Assembly: GCF_024679095.1 (NCBI RefSeq)
Contig: NC_066535.1
Location: 6,872,121-6,936,120, forward strand
Length of the DNA: 64,000 nucleotides
Source: Eriocheir sinensis
Lineage: Eukaryota > Arthropoda > Malacostraca > Decapoda > Varunidae
Reading direction: 5' to 3'
The notes under the pieces are model-generated. The model did no database searches. It had not been told where the DNA came from and saw only the letters and a program-made list of their open reading frames with translations. The translations under genes and the position numbers were made by a program. How positions within the stretch are numbered: position 1 is the stretch's first letter; the number at the start of each line of letters is the position of its first letter. Below are positions 39,690 through 50,219 of this stretch, in pieces.

Positions 39690-39775
39690 CATTGTTGTTT
39701 GGTGATATCACCAACGAAAACAAGCAACATGTTGGTAGAAACTTGCCCTGTGTGACGCCGCCTTTAGCAGGAGCC
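39690..39775 (-). repeat. Interspersed repeat end, copy 1
   Basis: On the minus strand AAGGCGGCGTCACAC is followed by a TTTCTACCAACATGTTGCT block. The same order occurs on the plus strand at 45579-45650 (about three quarters identical over 60 bp). This looks like the terminus of another mobile family, with TTAA at the edge of the second copy. Confidence 0.5.
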
Positions 39776-40600
39776 AGGATCTCACCCAGTGCCAAGGATA
39801 GGGAAAGTTTGGCCGCGTGCTGCGGAGCCATAGAACAGGAGAGGTTGGCCACTCCATCACAGGCGCCACGTTGTTATCAGAAAAGCCAAGCGAAGTGTAA
39901 ATGGATTTGACAAGGAGTTTTGGGCATTTCCAGGGGTAGTTCCCTCTGGTAGTTTGACCCTTCCGTACCATGAACCCAAACAAACACTCTTTAAAACCCG
40001 GTTATTCTCCTTTTTTGTCTTTGGAAAAAGTTGATCTGAGAGGTAGAAGCGTCTGAGAGTAACGACCCTTGAGTTTGTGGTGGGAGAGAGCCCATTACCG
40101 TGGGACACAGGGCCAGTGTGACATCCGGGTTGCCTCAGTTTACCTTCCTTTTTTGTTCTCTCATCATTGTGCTAACTTTGACACTTGATGTGGCACTAAC
40201 AAGGCGTGAATAATACGTGCATGGCTGAAATTTTATACATGTTGCCTTAAATAACGGCTCCTTGAATCTGGGTGCTGCGGTAACTACATAGGTAAGAGGT
40301 AAAGTTGGGGTCTCCGCAATAGCTGCGCGTGGCCTCAGTGCTCACTGGGGAAACCTGCGGAAGGTAAACTGTGGTAAACTGTTAACTAAGGATGCCACTA
40401 AATGCTGTAATACTCAGGGCCGGAGACAAACCGGCATTGTGTGTGTACAGTCTTAAAAGAAACATAACTCTCTCGAATCTAAACCGGGGCCGCAATCACC
40501 GTGTTCATAAGTGACATATTTGAATGGTTCACGGTCTCCCAACTTCAATATTTATTTTGATTTTGATTTTTTTCAAAGAAATTGATAAGAGAAACAGCAA
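39776..40600. other. Unique sequence downstream of the repeat-protein gene
   Basis: No protein or RNA gene recognised. It would contain the 3' UTR of the gene ending at 40611 on the minus strand. Confidence 0.45.
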
Positions 40601-40610
40601 CACATTATCA

Positions 40611-42812
40611 CTACTCTGTTGTCATTTCCTTCAATACAACAGCAGCGATTCTTGCAACTAATTCTTCTGTTACCACCGAAAGGGTCCACAACGAGTCACA
40701 CCTACAAGCTTTCCTTCTCCTAAGCTTTTTAACAACCTTCGGTGGCGTCACAGCAGCTTCCCGTGAAGGTAGTTTTTCTTCTTTCTCTGTTACTGTGATT
40801 TCATTCGTTTCATTGGCTGGCAGAATCTCCTTTGTTATCTCTGTTCGTTCTACTCTCAGAGGTCCATCGCCATTTTCTGTAACATTCTTAGTCTCCACAG
40901 AAGCCTCCTTAATGGTTTCCTGTGAAGGTAGTTTTTCTTCTTTTTCTGTTACTACAACTTCATTCGTTTTATTGCCGGGCAGAATCTCCTTTGTTATCTC
41001 TGTTCGTTCTGTTATCAGAGGTCCATCGCCATTTTCTGTAACATTCTTAGTCTCCACAGAAGTCTCCTTAATGGCTTCCTGTGAAGGTAGTTTTTCTTCT
41101 TTTTCTGTTACTACAACTTCATTCGTTTTATTGCCGGGTAGAATCTCCTTTGTTATCTCTGTTCGTTCTACTCTCAGAGGTCCATCGCCATTTTCTGTAA
41201 CATTCTTAGTCTCCACAGAAGTCTCCTTAATGGTTTCCCGTGAAGGAAGTTTTTCTTCTTTTTCTGTTACTTCAACTTCATTCGTTTTATTGCCGGGTAG
41301 AATCTCCTTTGTTATCTCTGTTCGTTCTGTTATCAGAGGTCCATCGCCATTTTCTGTAACATTCTTAGTCTCCACAGAAGTCTCCTTAATGGCTTCCTGT
41401 GAAGGTAGTTTTTCTTCTTTTTCTGTTACTACAACTTCATTCGTTTTATTGCCGGGCAGAATCTCCTTTGTTATCTCTGTTCGTTCTGTTATCAGAGGTC
41501 CATCGACATTTTCTGTAACATTCTTAGTCTCGAGAGAAGTATCCTTAATGGTTTCCCGTGAAGGTAGTTTTTCTTCTTTTTCTGTTACTTCAACTTCATT
41601 CGTTTTATTGCCGGGCAGAATCTCCTTTGTTATCTCTGTTCGTTCTGTTATCAGAGGTCCATCGCCATTTTCTGTAACATTCTTAGTCTCGAGAGAAGAT
41701 TCCTTAATGGTTTCCTGTGAAGGTAGTTTTTCTTCTTTCTCTGTTACTAAAGTTTCATTCGTTTTATTGCCGGGCAGAATCTCCTTTGTTATCTCTGTTC
41801 GTTCTGTTATCAGAGGTCTATCGCCATTTTCTGTAACATTCTTAGTCTCGAGAGAAGATTCCTTAATGGCTTCCTGTGAAGGTAGTTTTTCTTCTTTTTC
41901 TGTTACTACAACTTCATTCGTTTTATTGCCTGGCAGAATCTCCTTTGTTATCTCTGTTCGTTCTGTTATCAGAGGTCCATCGCCATTTTCTGTAACATTC
42001 TTAGTTTCCACAGAGGTCTCCTTAATGGTTTCCTGTGAAGGTAGTTTTTCTTCTTTTTCTGTTACTTCAACTTCATTCGTTTTATTGCCAGGCAGAATCT
42101 CCTTTGTTATCTCTGTTCGTTCTGTTATCAGAGGTCCATCGCCATTTTCTGTAACATTCTTAGTCTCCACAGAAGTCTCCTTAATGGTTTCCTGTGAAGG
42201 TAGTTTTTCTTTTTCTGTTACTTCAACTTCATTCGTTTTATTGCCTGGCAGAATCTCCTTTGTTATCTCTGTTCGTTCTGTTATCAGAGGTCCATCGACA
42301 TTTTCTGTAACATTCTTAGTCTCGAGAGAAGTCTCCTTAATGGTTTCCTGTGAAGGTAGTTTTTCTTCTTTTTCTGTTATTACAACTTCATTCGTTTTAT
42401 TGCCGGGCAGAATCTCCTTTGTTATCTCTGTTCGTTCTACTTTATGAGGTCCATCGCTCTTTTTCTGTAGCGTTCCTACCTCCACAAATGTCATCGTAAT
42501 GCTTTTCTGTGAAGGTAGTTTTTCTTCTTTCTCTGTTACTAAAGTTTCATTCGTTTTATTGCCGGGCAGAATCTCCTTTGTTATCTCTGTTCGTTCTGTT
42601 ATCAGAGGTCCATCGACATTTTCTGTAACATTCTTAGTCTCCACAGAAGTCTCCTTAATGGTTTCCTGTGAAGGTAGTCTTTCTTCTTTCTCTGTTACTA
42701 AAGTTTCATTCGTTTTATTGCCGGGCAGAATCTCCTTTGTTATCTCTGTTCGTTCTACTTTATGAGGTCCATCGCTCTTTTCTGTTGCGTTCCTCCCCTC
42801 CACAAATGTCAT
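40611..42812 (-). CDS. Secreted repeat protein, intact repeat domain: 13 x 53 residues plus basic tail
   Basis: Minus-strand frame of 733 codons, part of a longer gene whose signal-peptide start is at 43597. The 53-residue (159 bp) unit has the core ERTEITKEILPGNKTNE, then TEKEEKLPSQETIKE, then ETKNVTENGDGP. It is rich in Thr, Glu, Lys and Val and has no Cys, and most units carry two N-glycosylation sequons (NVT and NKT). Unit variants include TLV, VVV or VEV before TEKEE and PLITE, PLRVE or PHKVE before RTE. Copies 1 and 3 carry a different TMTFVE segment. After repeat 13 comes a unique C-terminus with a basic cluster (KKLRRRK), CRC and about 30 further residues. The first Met of this frame is internal to a repeat and is not the real start; an in-frame stop lies just upstream. 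Copy 4 has lost exactly one codon, and copy 3 has two compensating one-base indels, so the frame has been kept. I do not recognise the family. A glycosylated extracellular or secretory-gland protein is inference. Confidence 0.7.
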   Translation of the reverse strand: MTFVEGRNATEKSDGPHKVERTEITKEILPGNKTNETLVTEKEERLPSQETIKETSVETKNVTENVDGPLITERTEITKEILPGNKTNETLVTEKEEKLPSQKSITMTFVEVGTLQKKSDGPHKVERTEITKEILPGNKTNEVVITEKEEKLPSQETIKETSLETKNVTENVDGPLITERTEITKEILPGNKTNEVEVTEKEKLPSQETIKETSVETKNVTENGDGPLITERTEITKEILPGNKTNEVEVTEKEEKLPSQETIKETSVETKNVTENGDGPLITERTEITKEILPGNKTNEVVVTEKEEKLPSQEAIKESSLETKNVTENGDRPLITERTEITKEILPGNKTNETLVTEKEEKLPSQETIKESSLETKNVTENGDGPLITERTEITKEILPGNKTNEVEVTEKEEKLPSRETIKDTSLETKNVTENVDGPLITERTEITKEILPGNKTNEVVVTEKEEKLPSQEAIKETSVETKNVTENGDGPLITERTEITKEILPGNKTNEVEVTEKEEKLPSRETIKETSVETKNVTENGDGPLRVERTEITKEILPGNKTNEVVVTEKEEKLPSQEAIKETSVETKNVTENGDGPLITERTEITKEILPGNKTNEVVVTEKEEKLPSQETIKEASVETKNVTENGDGPLRVERTEITKEILPANETNEITVTEKEEKLPSREAAVTPPKVVKKLRRRKACRCDSLWTLSVVTEELVARIAAVVLKEMTTE

Positions 42813-43288
42813 AGTAATGCTTTTCTGTGAAGGTAGTCTTTCTTCTTTCTCTTATGAGGTCCATCGGTCCTTCCCTCCACAAAATGTCATCGTAATGCTG
42901 TTCTGTGAAGGTAGTCTTTCTTCTTTCTCTGTTACTAAAGTTTCATTCGTTTTATTGCCTGGCAAGAATCTCCTTTGTTACCTCTGTTCGTTCTACTTTA
43001 TGAGTTGCGGCTTTATCGTCCTTCGGCTTTTTTCAGTGGCATTGGTAAGAGGCTGTACTGCTTCCTTCTTTATAACAACTTTTCGTTAATTTCATTACCC
43101 TCTTCCTCCGTGACCTTTTTCACGTCCACTTTTTGTGTTAGGGACCCGCTGTTTGAGTGGTTTCCGTCAGAGTTTCCCCTCTGTGACAGATTTTCGCCGC
43201 TTTCTTTTTACCTTTCCTCATCAATAACAACCTGTGTTTCCGTAGTCTTTGATACATTTCGCTACATTACGTCAGTTTCTGTAGTCTT
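42813..43288 (-). pseudogene. Broken linker and first repeats of the same gene
   Basis: Minus strand. Between the signal-peptide exon and the intact repeats, the same compositional style continues but jumps frames and meets stops. Readable pieces are KTTETDVM, RNVSKTTETQVVIDEE, KVDVKKVTEEEGNEINEK, VVIKKEAVQPLTNATEK, KPKDDKAATHKVERTEVTKE and then a repeat. Frame changes fall next to A-rich homopolymers (GAAAAG near 43086, GAAAAAAG near 43035), at an extra base in ATTCTTGCC (about 42965), and at CATTTTG (about 42885). About 100 bp of one repeat is missing near 42857. Nonsense codons include TGA at 43289-43291 and a TAG and a TAA further in. It is either a genuine pseudogenised stretch, assembly indel errors, or unrecognised short introns. 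Confidence 0.6.
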
Positions 43289-43597
43289 TCAACGACTGTC
43301 TTGTTTCCGGTTACATGCCCCTGTTTCATCTGAATTATTATAGACTTTCCTCTCCACGGTCTTGATGGTGTCATTAGTGCCACTGTCCATGCTCTTTAAA
43401 TCAGACAATTTGGGTAAATCGTTGAGTCCCCCCTCGTCAACTTTCTGGCGAGGGTTCATAACGGCTTTCTCCAGGGTACCGGAGGCCGCCTTGTCGTTCG
43501 GGAGCCCTGCGGAGTTCGCTCCGCCGGCCAGCGGCAGGCTGCTGCCGCTCAGATTCCCCAGCAACAAGAAGAGCGTGCACACTGCGAAGAGCGACAT
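43289..43597 (-). CDS. N-terminal signal-peptide exon of the repeat-protein gene
   Basis: Minus-strand frame of 102 codons. It starts MSLFAVCTLFLLLGNLSG, a typical signal peptide (short n-region, Leu-rich core, likely cleavage around residues 18-25), followed by a hydrophilic low-complexity segment (GLNDLPKLSDLKSMDSGTND and onward). It contains potential N-glycosylation sites (NDT, NNS). The ATG at 43597 follows AACAATT. About 8 bases upstream is TTTTAATTTCATAACCTCACAG, which looks like a splice acceptor, so a 5' UTR intron is possible. The frame stops at 43289, but the same type of sequence continues beyond, which links it to the repeat domain 480 bp downstream. No homologue is recognised. 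Confidence 0.65.
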   Translation of the reverse strand: MSLFAVCTLFLLLGNLSGSSLPLAGGANSAGLPNDKAASGTLEKAVMNPRQKVDEGGLNDLPKLSDLKSMDSGTNDTIKTVERKVYNNSDETGACNRKQDSR

Positions 43598-43777
43598 AAT
43601 TGTTGACTGTGAGGTTATGAAATTAAAAAGAATTACGGTTTTGTAAAACCGCTTGTCAGCTCAGGGATTGAAAACAGAATGGCCTCCTGGACGCCGACCG
43701 GCAGGGAAAAAATCTCTGTGGTCTTCCTCCCCCGTAGGATGTGTTTTGGTAGAACAGGGAGAGTCGAAGGAAAAGAA

Positions 43778-44088
<311 letters not shown>

Positions 44089-44172
44089 AAGGAGGATGCG
44101 AAGCTCAGGGGTCCGTTACAAGGATGGTTAACGTCACTTCTCTTGGAACTTCCTCTTCCCTTCCCTTCATCA

Positions 44173-44176
<4 letters not shown>

Positions 44177-44226
<50 letters not shown>
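44177..44226. repeat. (TC)n microsatellite
   Basis: About 50 bp. Confidence 0.95.
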
Positions 44227-44231
<5 letters not shown>

Positions 44232-44573
44232 TTCTCCTTCCTTTCGTTCATCTACTTCCATTTCTTTGGCTCTTTCCTTCTCATTGCTGTGTTTTTATTC
44301 ATACTTCACCATTATCTTACTCATCAATCTTACTATATTATTTTTCCCTCTCCTCCAGTCCTACCTATGAAGAGTAATAAAAGACAACGTATAGGAACAA
44401 ACGACACATAATTGCTCTTCCACATAAGTACACTGGTAGAGGTTCTGTTCGTCCCAAACTACTTTGTTACCTGGAGTGTTTCAAAGTCCGTTTCATAATT
44501 TGTGTTCTTCCATTTGCTGCGATTTGCTCTGTTTGGAAGCTTCGTGACATGGTCGGAAGAAATGGAAAATCAT

Positions 44574-44603
44574 CTGTATCTATCTATCTATCTATCTATC
44601 TAT
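44574..44603. repeat. (ATCT)n microsatellite
   Basis: Short tetranucleotide run. Confidence 0.9.
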
Positions 44604-44829
44604 AACGGGGCATACTTGTAGCTGCTCGCTGAAGTTAGGTTGATTGAAGATCTGGGTCGCTTCCCGCATCAGGAGGGTCACTACATTGTGCGTGGCGGGT
44701 AATGGTGACACAGGGCGCCTAATATAGATGTTCAGACCACTCAGACCCCTATGGTCCAGACTACGTAACGTAGTCAGTCCTTAAACCTAAATGAAACTTA
44801 TAAATGGACACCAAGACTCTGGATTTCTG

Positions 44830-45240
44830 CCTTAGCGAATATTAAGATGGAGGAAGTGGCGATTGAGTTTGAAAACGAATCAGTCGTGTTGCACTGAATC
44901 AATGAAGGTGAAGTTTGTTCCATTTCCGTATTACGACGTTGGTGAAGAAACAAAATGATGCAGTTTGAGTTTGTTTACATTTAAATCTTGTGCCAGTATG
45001 TCTGGCTCGAGAGTGTGCAGATCATAAACAATTTGGATTTGTCCACAAGTTATTAAGTATTTTGAAACATTCGATCAGTATCCCACTGGAGTGACGTGTC
45101 TCTAGCGATCGCATGCAGAGAAATAAAAGCGTATAAGGTTTGATGCTCAATGTAGAGATCATCTCTGTTAACCTATGTGAAACGTCTACTATAGTCTATG
45201 TCTTTCGCATAGCAGGAGACCAACACTATACCGCATATGG
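44830..45240 (-). mobile_element. CR1-like LINE, strongly decayed 3' fragment
   Basis: Read on the minus strand, scattered frames give pieces in the order seen in CR1 C-terminal tails. From 45220 downwards come a CTCACCATATGCGGTATAGT stretch (the usual region for LE-YG...), then KLFMICTLSS, then GNGTNFTFIDSVQHD, a stop, and FVFKLNRHFLHLNIR. The last corresponds to the WN-LP...V-S-NSFK-LDRHF ending. Several stops and shifts are present. No microsatellite interrupts it. Confidence 0.5.
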
Positions 45241-45360
45241 TGAGGTCTGTCTAAACTATTGGATAATGGTAGTGATATATATATGTGTTTTGAAATGAAA
45301 AATCCTTTAATGAAGGCCAACGTTTTTTTGGATTTTCGCTGCATCAATGCACAGCTCAAA

Positions 45361-45578
<218 letters not shown>

Positions 45579-45660
45579 TTAAGGCGGCGTCACACTGGTC
45601 ATATTTCTCCCAACATGTTGCTCGTTTTTGTCGGCGGTTGGGCAAAATGAACAACCACCA
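45579..45660 (+). repeat. Interspersed repeat end, copy 2
   Basis: TTAAGGCGGCGTCACACTGG then TTTCTCCCAACATGTTGCTC. It matches the minus strand of 39690-39775. A (GGTT)n-like TTGGTTGGTTGGTTGG follows near 45694-45712. Confidence 0.5.
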
Positions 45661-45828
45661 ACAAGATTTGGCGGATCGGGAAGGAAGGACAACGGTTGGT
45701 TGGTTGGTTGGTTGTGAGAAATCGGGGTCAAATGACATTCGTGCTATTAGCTGTAAATGTAAATTGAAAATCAATCATCGTACATATTTACTCAAATTGT
45801 CAACTGTAAAACTCCAAAAACCGACGTA

Positions 45829-46334
45829 CAGTCGACGATAGAGAGTAGTGTCACGGTTTTCAGAATGTTTAGCCTGGTGGCGGTATCTGGCAACTATACC
45901 ACGGTGGCGCATTCACTGGTGATGTTAGTGACGCGTATCAGTGTGTACAGTGTGTGTGACCGTGAAATTATAATATTGTATAATATTATATCATATTATA
46001 ATATAATGTAGTTAGAAATATACCAGATTACATGAATTCAATTTAGAAATGCGATAATGAATGTCTTTTACATGATGATGATGACGACGGGGTAAAACAT
46101 CACGAACAGTCTGAAACACTTTTTCTTATTAAACTTTGAAACTACCGCGTGCAATGCTGTCCTTCACAGAGGCAGGCAGTGACTAATGCTCCTTACCATC
46201 AAACAGCAAATAAACTTGAGGGTCTGTTTAACTCGCCTGTAATTCCCGTCACTATAAAGCCTCAAAGACAATTCAGATCATCAAAATCTAAAATCATTTC
46301 TCCGTGAAGATTACGTAATATCTAAAGTATAAAT

Positions 46335-46373
<39 letters not shown>

Positions 46374-46845
46374 GAGTGCGAGCGCGGAAAAGCCCGCGGT
46401 CGACGACGCCATCATGTGAACGTTTATAGCCTATTATTACGTATAATTTTTTTTTTTATAAAGAACAAGATCTCGGCTGTCAGGGATTTATTTTTTAAGT
46501 TAAAAGGCATAACAATCTCCCTTAATAAGTGCAGTATATTTTTAAATGTATCATAGTTTGATAAACAACTTAGAATTGCTCTTGACTAAATTTGAACAAA
46601 GCTAAAAGCTCGTGTCAAAATGTAGCGACAGAGCCTAAAGAAAAAATATTTATTAAGCGTTAGCGACAGGCACTGATAAATATCTATCTTAAAATTATGG
46701 AGAGTGCACCTGTGACCACCGATCACCACAACAGTACGATTTCGATAGGATGTAATAATTTTCATGTCGCGTGGAGGGGTTGCCAGGTGTCGCTTTCTGA
46801 ACGAAACTTACTGGACAGTGTGACACTACTCTCTATAGCCGACTG
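45829..46845. mobile_element. TIR element copy 2, non-autonomous, TA-flanked (1017 bp)
   Basis: Direct copy of 38347-39359 with the same terminal inverted repeats and TA on both sides (45827-45828, 46846-46847). Differences are scattered substitutions, a few small indels, and a longer internal (TG)n at 46337-46371. High overall identity implies recent activity. Target sequences outside TA differ between the copies, so they are independent insertions and not one segmental duplication. Confidence 0.85.
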
Positions 46846-47167
46846 TACATGAATGTAAAAGGCCATAGTAAAGTGAGGGATATGAGAGGATGTGCCTTGA
46901 AGAGGAGGACATCAATGAAAACAAAGAGTTAAAAGTGGTTTAAAGAATAAAACAAAGATGTGAGAAAGAGAAGGAAAAGCATCGTTGAAAACAAAATTCG
47001 CTGAGCTCTATAGGTCAAGAATTTTGACTGCAAAAATAAACGAAGAAAATCTAAAATGTGAAATATATGAAAATCGGAGAGTAGAGATTATGGACTTATT
47101 TTAATATTGCTTATATAAGTCAAAAAAGACAATGCAGAAAAGAGAAAAAGAGAAAATATATGGAAAG

Positions 47168-47257
<90 letters not shown>
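47168..47257. repeat. (TG)n microsatellite with GCGCGCGC end
   Basis: About 83 bp of TG. Confidence 0.95.
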
Positions 47258-47258
<1 letters not shown>

Positions 47259-47345
47259 CCTTTGTGTGTAAATCCCTTCATCAAAGGGTTACGTCGCTCT
47301 GTGGTCACCATCAGCAAAGATTACCCTTTTTAGTAACCTAATGTG

Positions 47346-47348
<3 letters not shown>

Positions 47349-47391
<43 letters not shown>
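47349..47391. repeat. (GA)n microsatellite
   Basis: About 42 bp. Confidence 0.95.
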
Positions 47392-47392
<1 letters not shown>

Positions 47393-47453
47393 CACAAATC
47401 CAGTCATGAACCCAAACAACTTAACGTAACATGCATATACGACTTATACGTAT

Positions 47454-47456
<3 letters not shown>

Positions 47457-47529
<73 letters not shown>

Positions 47530-47532
47530 ATA

Positions 47533-47596
<64 letters not shown>

Positions 47597-47605
47597 ACAC
47601 ACATA
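47457..47605. repeat. (TA)n followed by (CA)n
   Basis: About 70 bp TA then about 70 bp CA with one break near 47592. Confidence 0.95.
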
Positions 47606-47877
47606 TTTACATTTGTGCACAGTATCATAAAATCCATATTCATACATGGTAATCATAGATACATTTAAAGCTGCATACACAAAATTTATACCTAAAGAAA
47701 AGACAAAATCAGGAATAAAAACAACACAGCCAGACAGGCAGAAAGACAAAAGACAGGCAGGCAGCCAGGCAGGCAACTGAGGCAGGCAGGAAGGCAGGAA
47801 GACAGGAAGCAAGACAACCAAAAAGCGAATACAGTGAAAATCAAAGCCTTATCGTGTGTGTATGTATGTAGTGTGCC

Positions 47878-47878
47878 T

Positions 47879-47970
<92 letters not shown>
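47878..47970. repeat. (TA)n microsatellite
   Basis: About 92 bp. A GGCA/GGAA tetranucleotide patch lies upstream at 47750-47812. Confidence 0.95.
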
Positions 47971-47971
<1 letters not shown>

Positions 47972-48412
47972 TTACAAAAATTAAATCACATATATCATCA
48001 TACATTGACTCGTTTCATATACCTGAATTAAACACCTCAAAGCCGCCTCACTCTTTAGCCCCCGCCATTGTCATCATCACCGCCGCACACCTAATGACCG
48101 CCGCTGTATATTCACGGCGCAATAAATCATAATGCCGTGTTTCCGTACTGATTATGGCGGTAAATGAGATAAAGTACAAATTAACAAGCCCGCACGAAAC
48201 TCTATACAGGTCTTTCTCACCTGTATATTCATTCGCCCGGCTCCTACCGTTTGTTGGTGGTATGTAAGGATTCTGAAAACTCCGAGTCAATCCCTATCAA
48301 CTAATATTATCTGGGTATGTGTAATTTGTAAGGTGAGGGGAACACCGAGGCAAGAGAGCATTAGGGATGATTATTTCAACACAATGCACGATCAGCAGCA
48401 ATGAGGAGATTA

Positions 48413-49025
48413 TGCCATGGTTGTGGGGTCAATGCTGAAATGAACCTTCCCGCAGCTCTCATCTCCATCTGAATAATGCGTTTGATACGGTAGAAAATGT
48501 CCGGTAAAGTTATATGAACATCACTAAACCACATCTCAAGCACACTATCATCTATATCTTCCTAAAATAGAGATTGAAAGGATGGAAAATGCCGGCAAGG
48601 TTAAGGGGCCAAATTTAATACCATCCTTACTACGGCTTCTATCTCCATTTCCCTGATATAAGAGTCTGATTGGATACAAACCCCCGGTAAAGTTATAAAA
48701 CCAATACTAAAACTAATCTTAAACCATTAGTAATCTCTATCAACATGATATAAGAGTTTGATAAGAGTAGAAAACGCCAGTAAGGCTTTAGGACCAAAAC
48801 TAAAACCATCCCTACTGCGACTTTCATCTTTTGCATGATGAAGAAATTTGATGGGATTGAGAACGCCGGTAAAGTCATAGGACCATTATTAAAACCTATA
48901 CTAACACAGCCACTACCTCCATTTACTCGATATAATAGTTTGAAAGGACAAAAAGCCAGGTAAGGTTATAGTAGGCCAACACTAAAACCCACTCTGAAGC
49001 CTCTACCACTTTTGTTTTCTGGATA
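48413..49025 (+). repeat. Degenerate satellite, 7 units of about 86-93 bp
   Basis: A CCGGTAAAG or variant marks unit starts at 48415, 48501, 48592, 48684, 48777, 48866 and 48956. Each unit continues with a TTAT-GGACCAA-ACTAAAACCAT block, a CTACTACGGCTTCTATCTCC-like block and a GATATAAGAGTTTGAT block, ending GAAAACG. Sequence divergence is high (perhaps 25-35 percent by eye), so it is an old array. No coding frame runs through it. Confidence 0.85.
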
Positions 49026-49261
49026 CCTGAGCTGACGCGGCGGCAAAGACCATTCACGCGTGGCTTCCCTCCCTCGCTGCAGGCTCCGGAATTGCTTTTA
49101 CCTCAAACTACTGCCCTGTCACCACCTGCACTATTCAATTATTAGTATTGGCTACATAATAAAGTGTAGGTATTAACAGTTAATTCGAAGAACGTTAATG
49201 TAATCACAATAAAAATGCAAAAAATTACTGTTTTATTCGATGTGCAGCGGAGCGTGTAATC

Positions 49262-49279
49262 CTCCTTTACGCACGCACG

Positions 49280-49325
<46 letters not shown>

Positions 49326-49328
49326 GAA

Positions 49329-49356
<28 letters not shown>
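49262..49356. repeat. (CGCA)n-(CA)n and (GA)n
   Basis: CA run at about 49263-49322 with a CGCA start, then GA at 49328-49356. Confidence 0.95.
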
Positions 49357-49359
<3 letters not shown>

Positions 49360-49524
49360 GTCCTGAATAATATATAAGAGATTAGGTCACGTTCTCATAA
49401 GTTATTTATTGTTATTACGTTATCATTGTGGTGAAGATGTTAAGTGTGTGTGTGTGTGGGGGGGGGGTCACTTTATTACTACTGGTGGAGGCAAAAGATA
49501 ACTAGCACACAACTTTTATTACTG

Positions 49525-49526
<2 letters not shown>

Positions 49527-49574
<48 letters not shown>

Positions 49575-49583
49575 ACACACACA
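49527..49583. repeat. (AC)n microsatellite
   Basis: About 55 bp with one break. A poly(G) of nine lies nearby at about 49459-49467. Confidence 0.95.
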
Positions 49584-49777
49584 AGATGAAAATAACCCTT
49601 ACCAAGAAGACACCAAGAGCAACCCAATCAACAATAAATATATAAATAAATATTAAAAAATGAGATATTATAATGAGTCCGTTCCTCATCAGCTAATATA
49701 GATCGAGGGCACATTAATTGGTGCATCAGCTGCCTCCCATTCCATGTACAGAAAAAATTAAGATGGAATAATGAAAT

Positions 49778-49850
49778 GACCTCTCTTCTGGGTTTCCGTT
49801 TTCTTTTCTTTGTTTGGGCTATGTTTGAGCTGCCTCCTTGCTGTAAAAAT
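49778..49850 (+). repeat. Interspersed repeat 3' end, copy 1
   Basis: GACCTCTCTT near 49779 and TTTGAGCTGCCTCCTTGCTG before a short A run near 49845. The same two words, in the same order and at similar spacing, occur at 61117-61215. This is probably the 3' end of a short retroposon family. Confidence 0.5.
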
Positions 49851-50219
49851 TGTGTAATTCACAAAATCCAAGGAAAGACATTATAAAGAGAACCAGTTGA
49901 GAAGAGAAGCGAGAATAATGGCTAAATGATCCCCTCCCCTTTCCCAATAGATACTCATTGCATCTCTGCCATGACAGTCTTCCTGCAGCGGCCTGAAAAG
50001 CTTCGAACTGGAGTGCAAGAATCCAGAAAACTTTGGTCCTCATTAGCCATGAACAAACGAGGCAGCAACATCCCCATTTTCTTACCAATTCGTTCAATAA
50101 AACAAATTTAGAACTCATTTCTTTCCTTCGCAGCACAACACGTCATTTCCAGGCGAATGGAAATCACTGCAACAAGAAGAAATATTAATTTATATGATTC
50201 AGACAACCTTAATGACTCT

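Noticed and set aside
40582..42447. 621-codon plus-strand frame over the 53-residue repeat region
   Set aside because: It is the antisense of the repeats and open only because the 159 bp unit lacks stops there. It has no signal peptide. The minus strand has a signal-peptide exon, sequons and frame-preserving indels.
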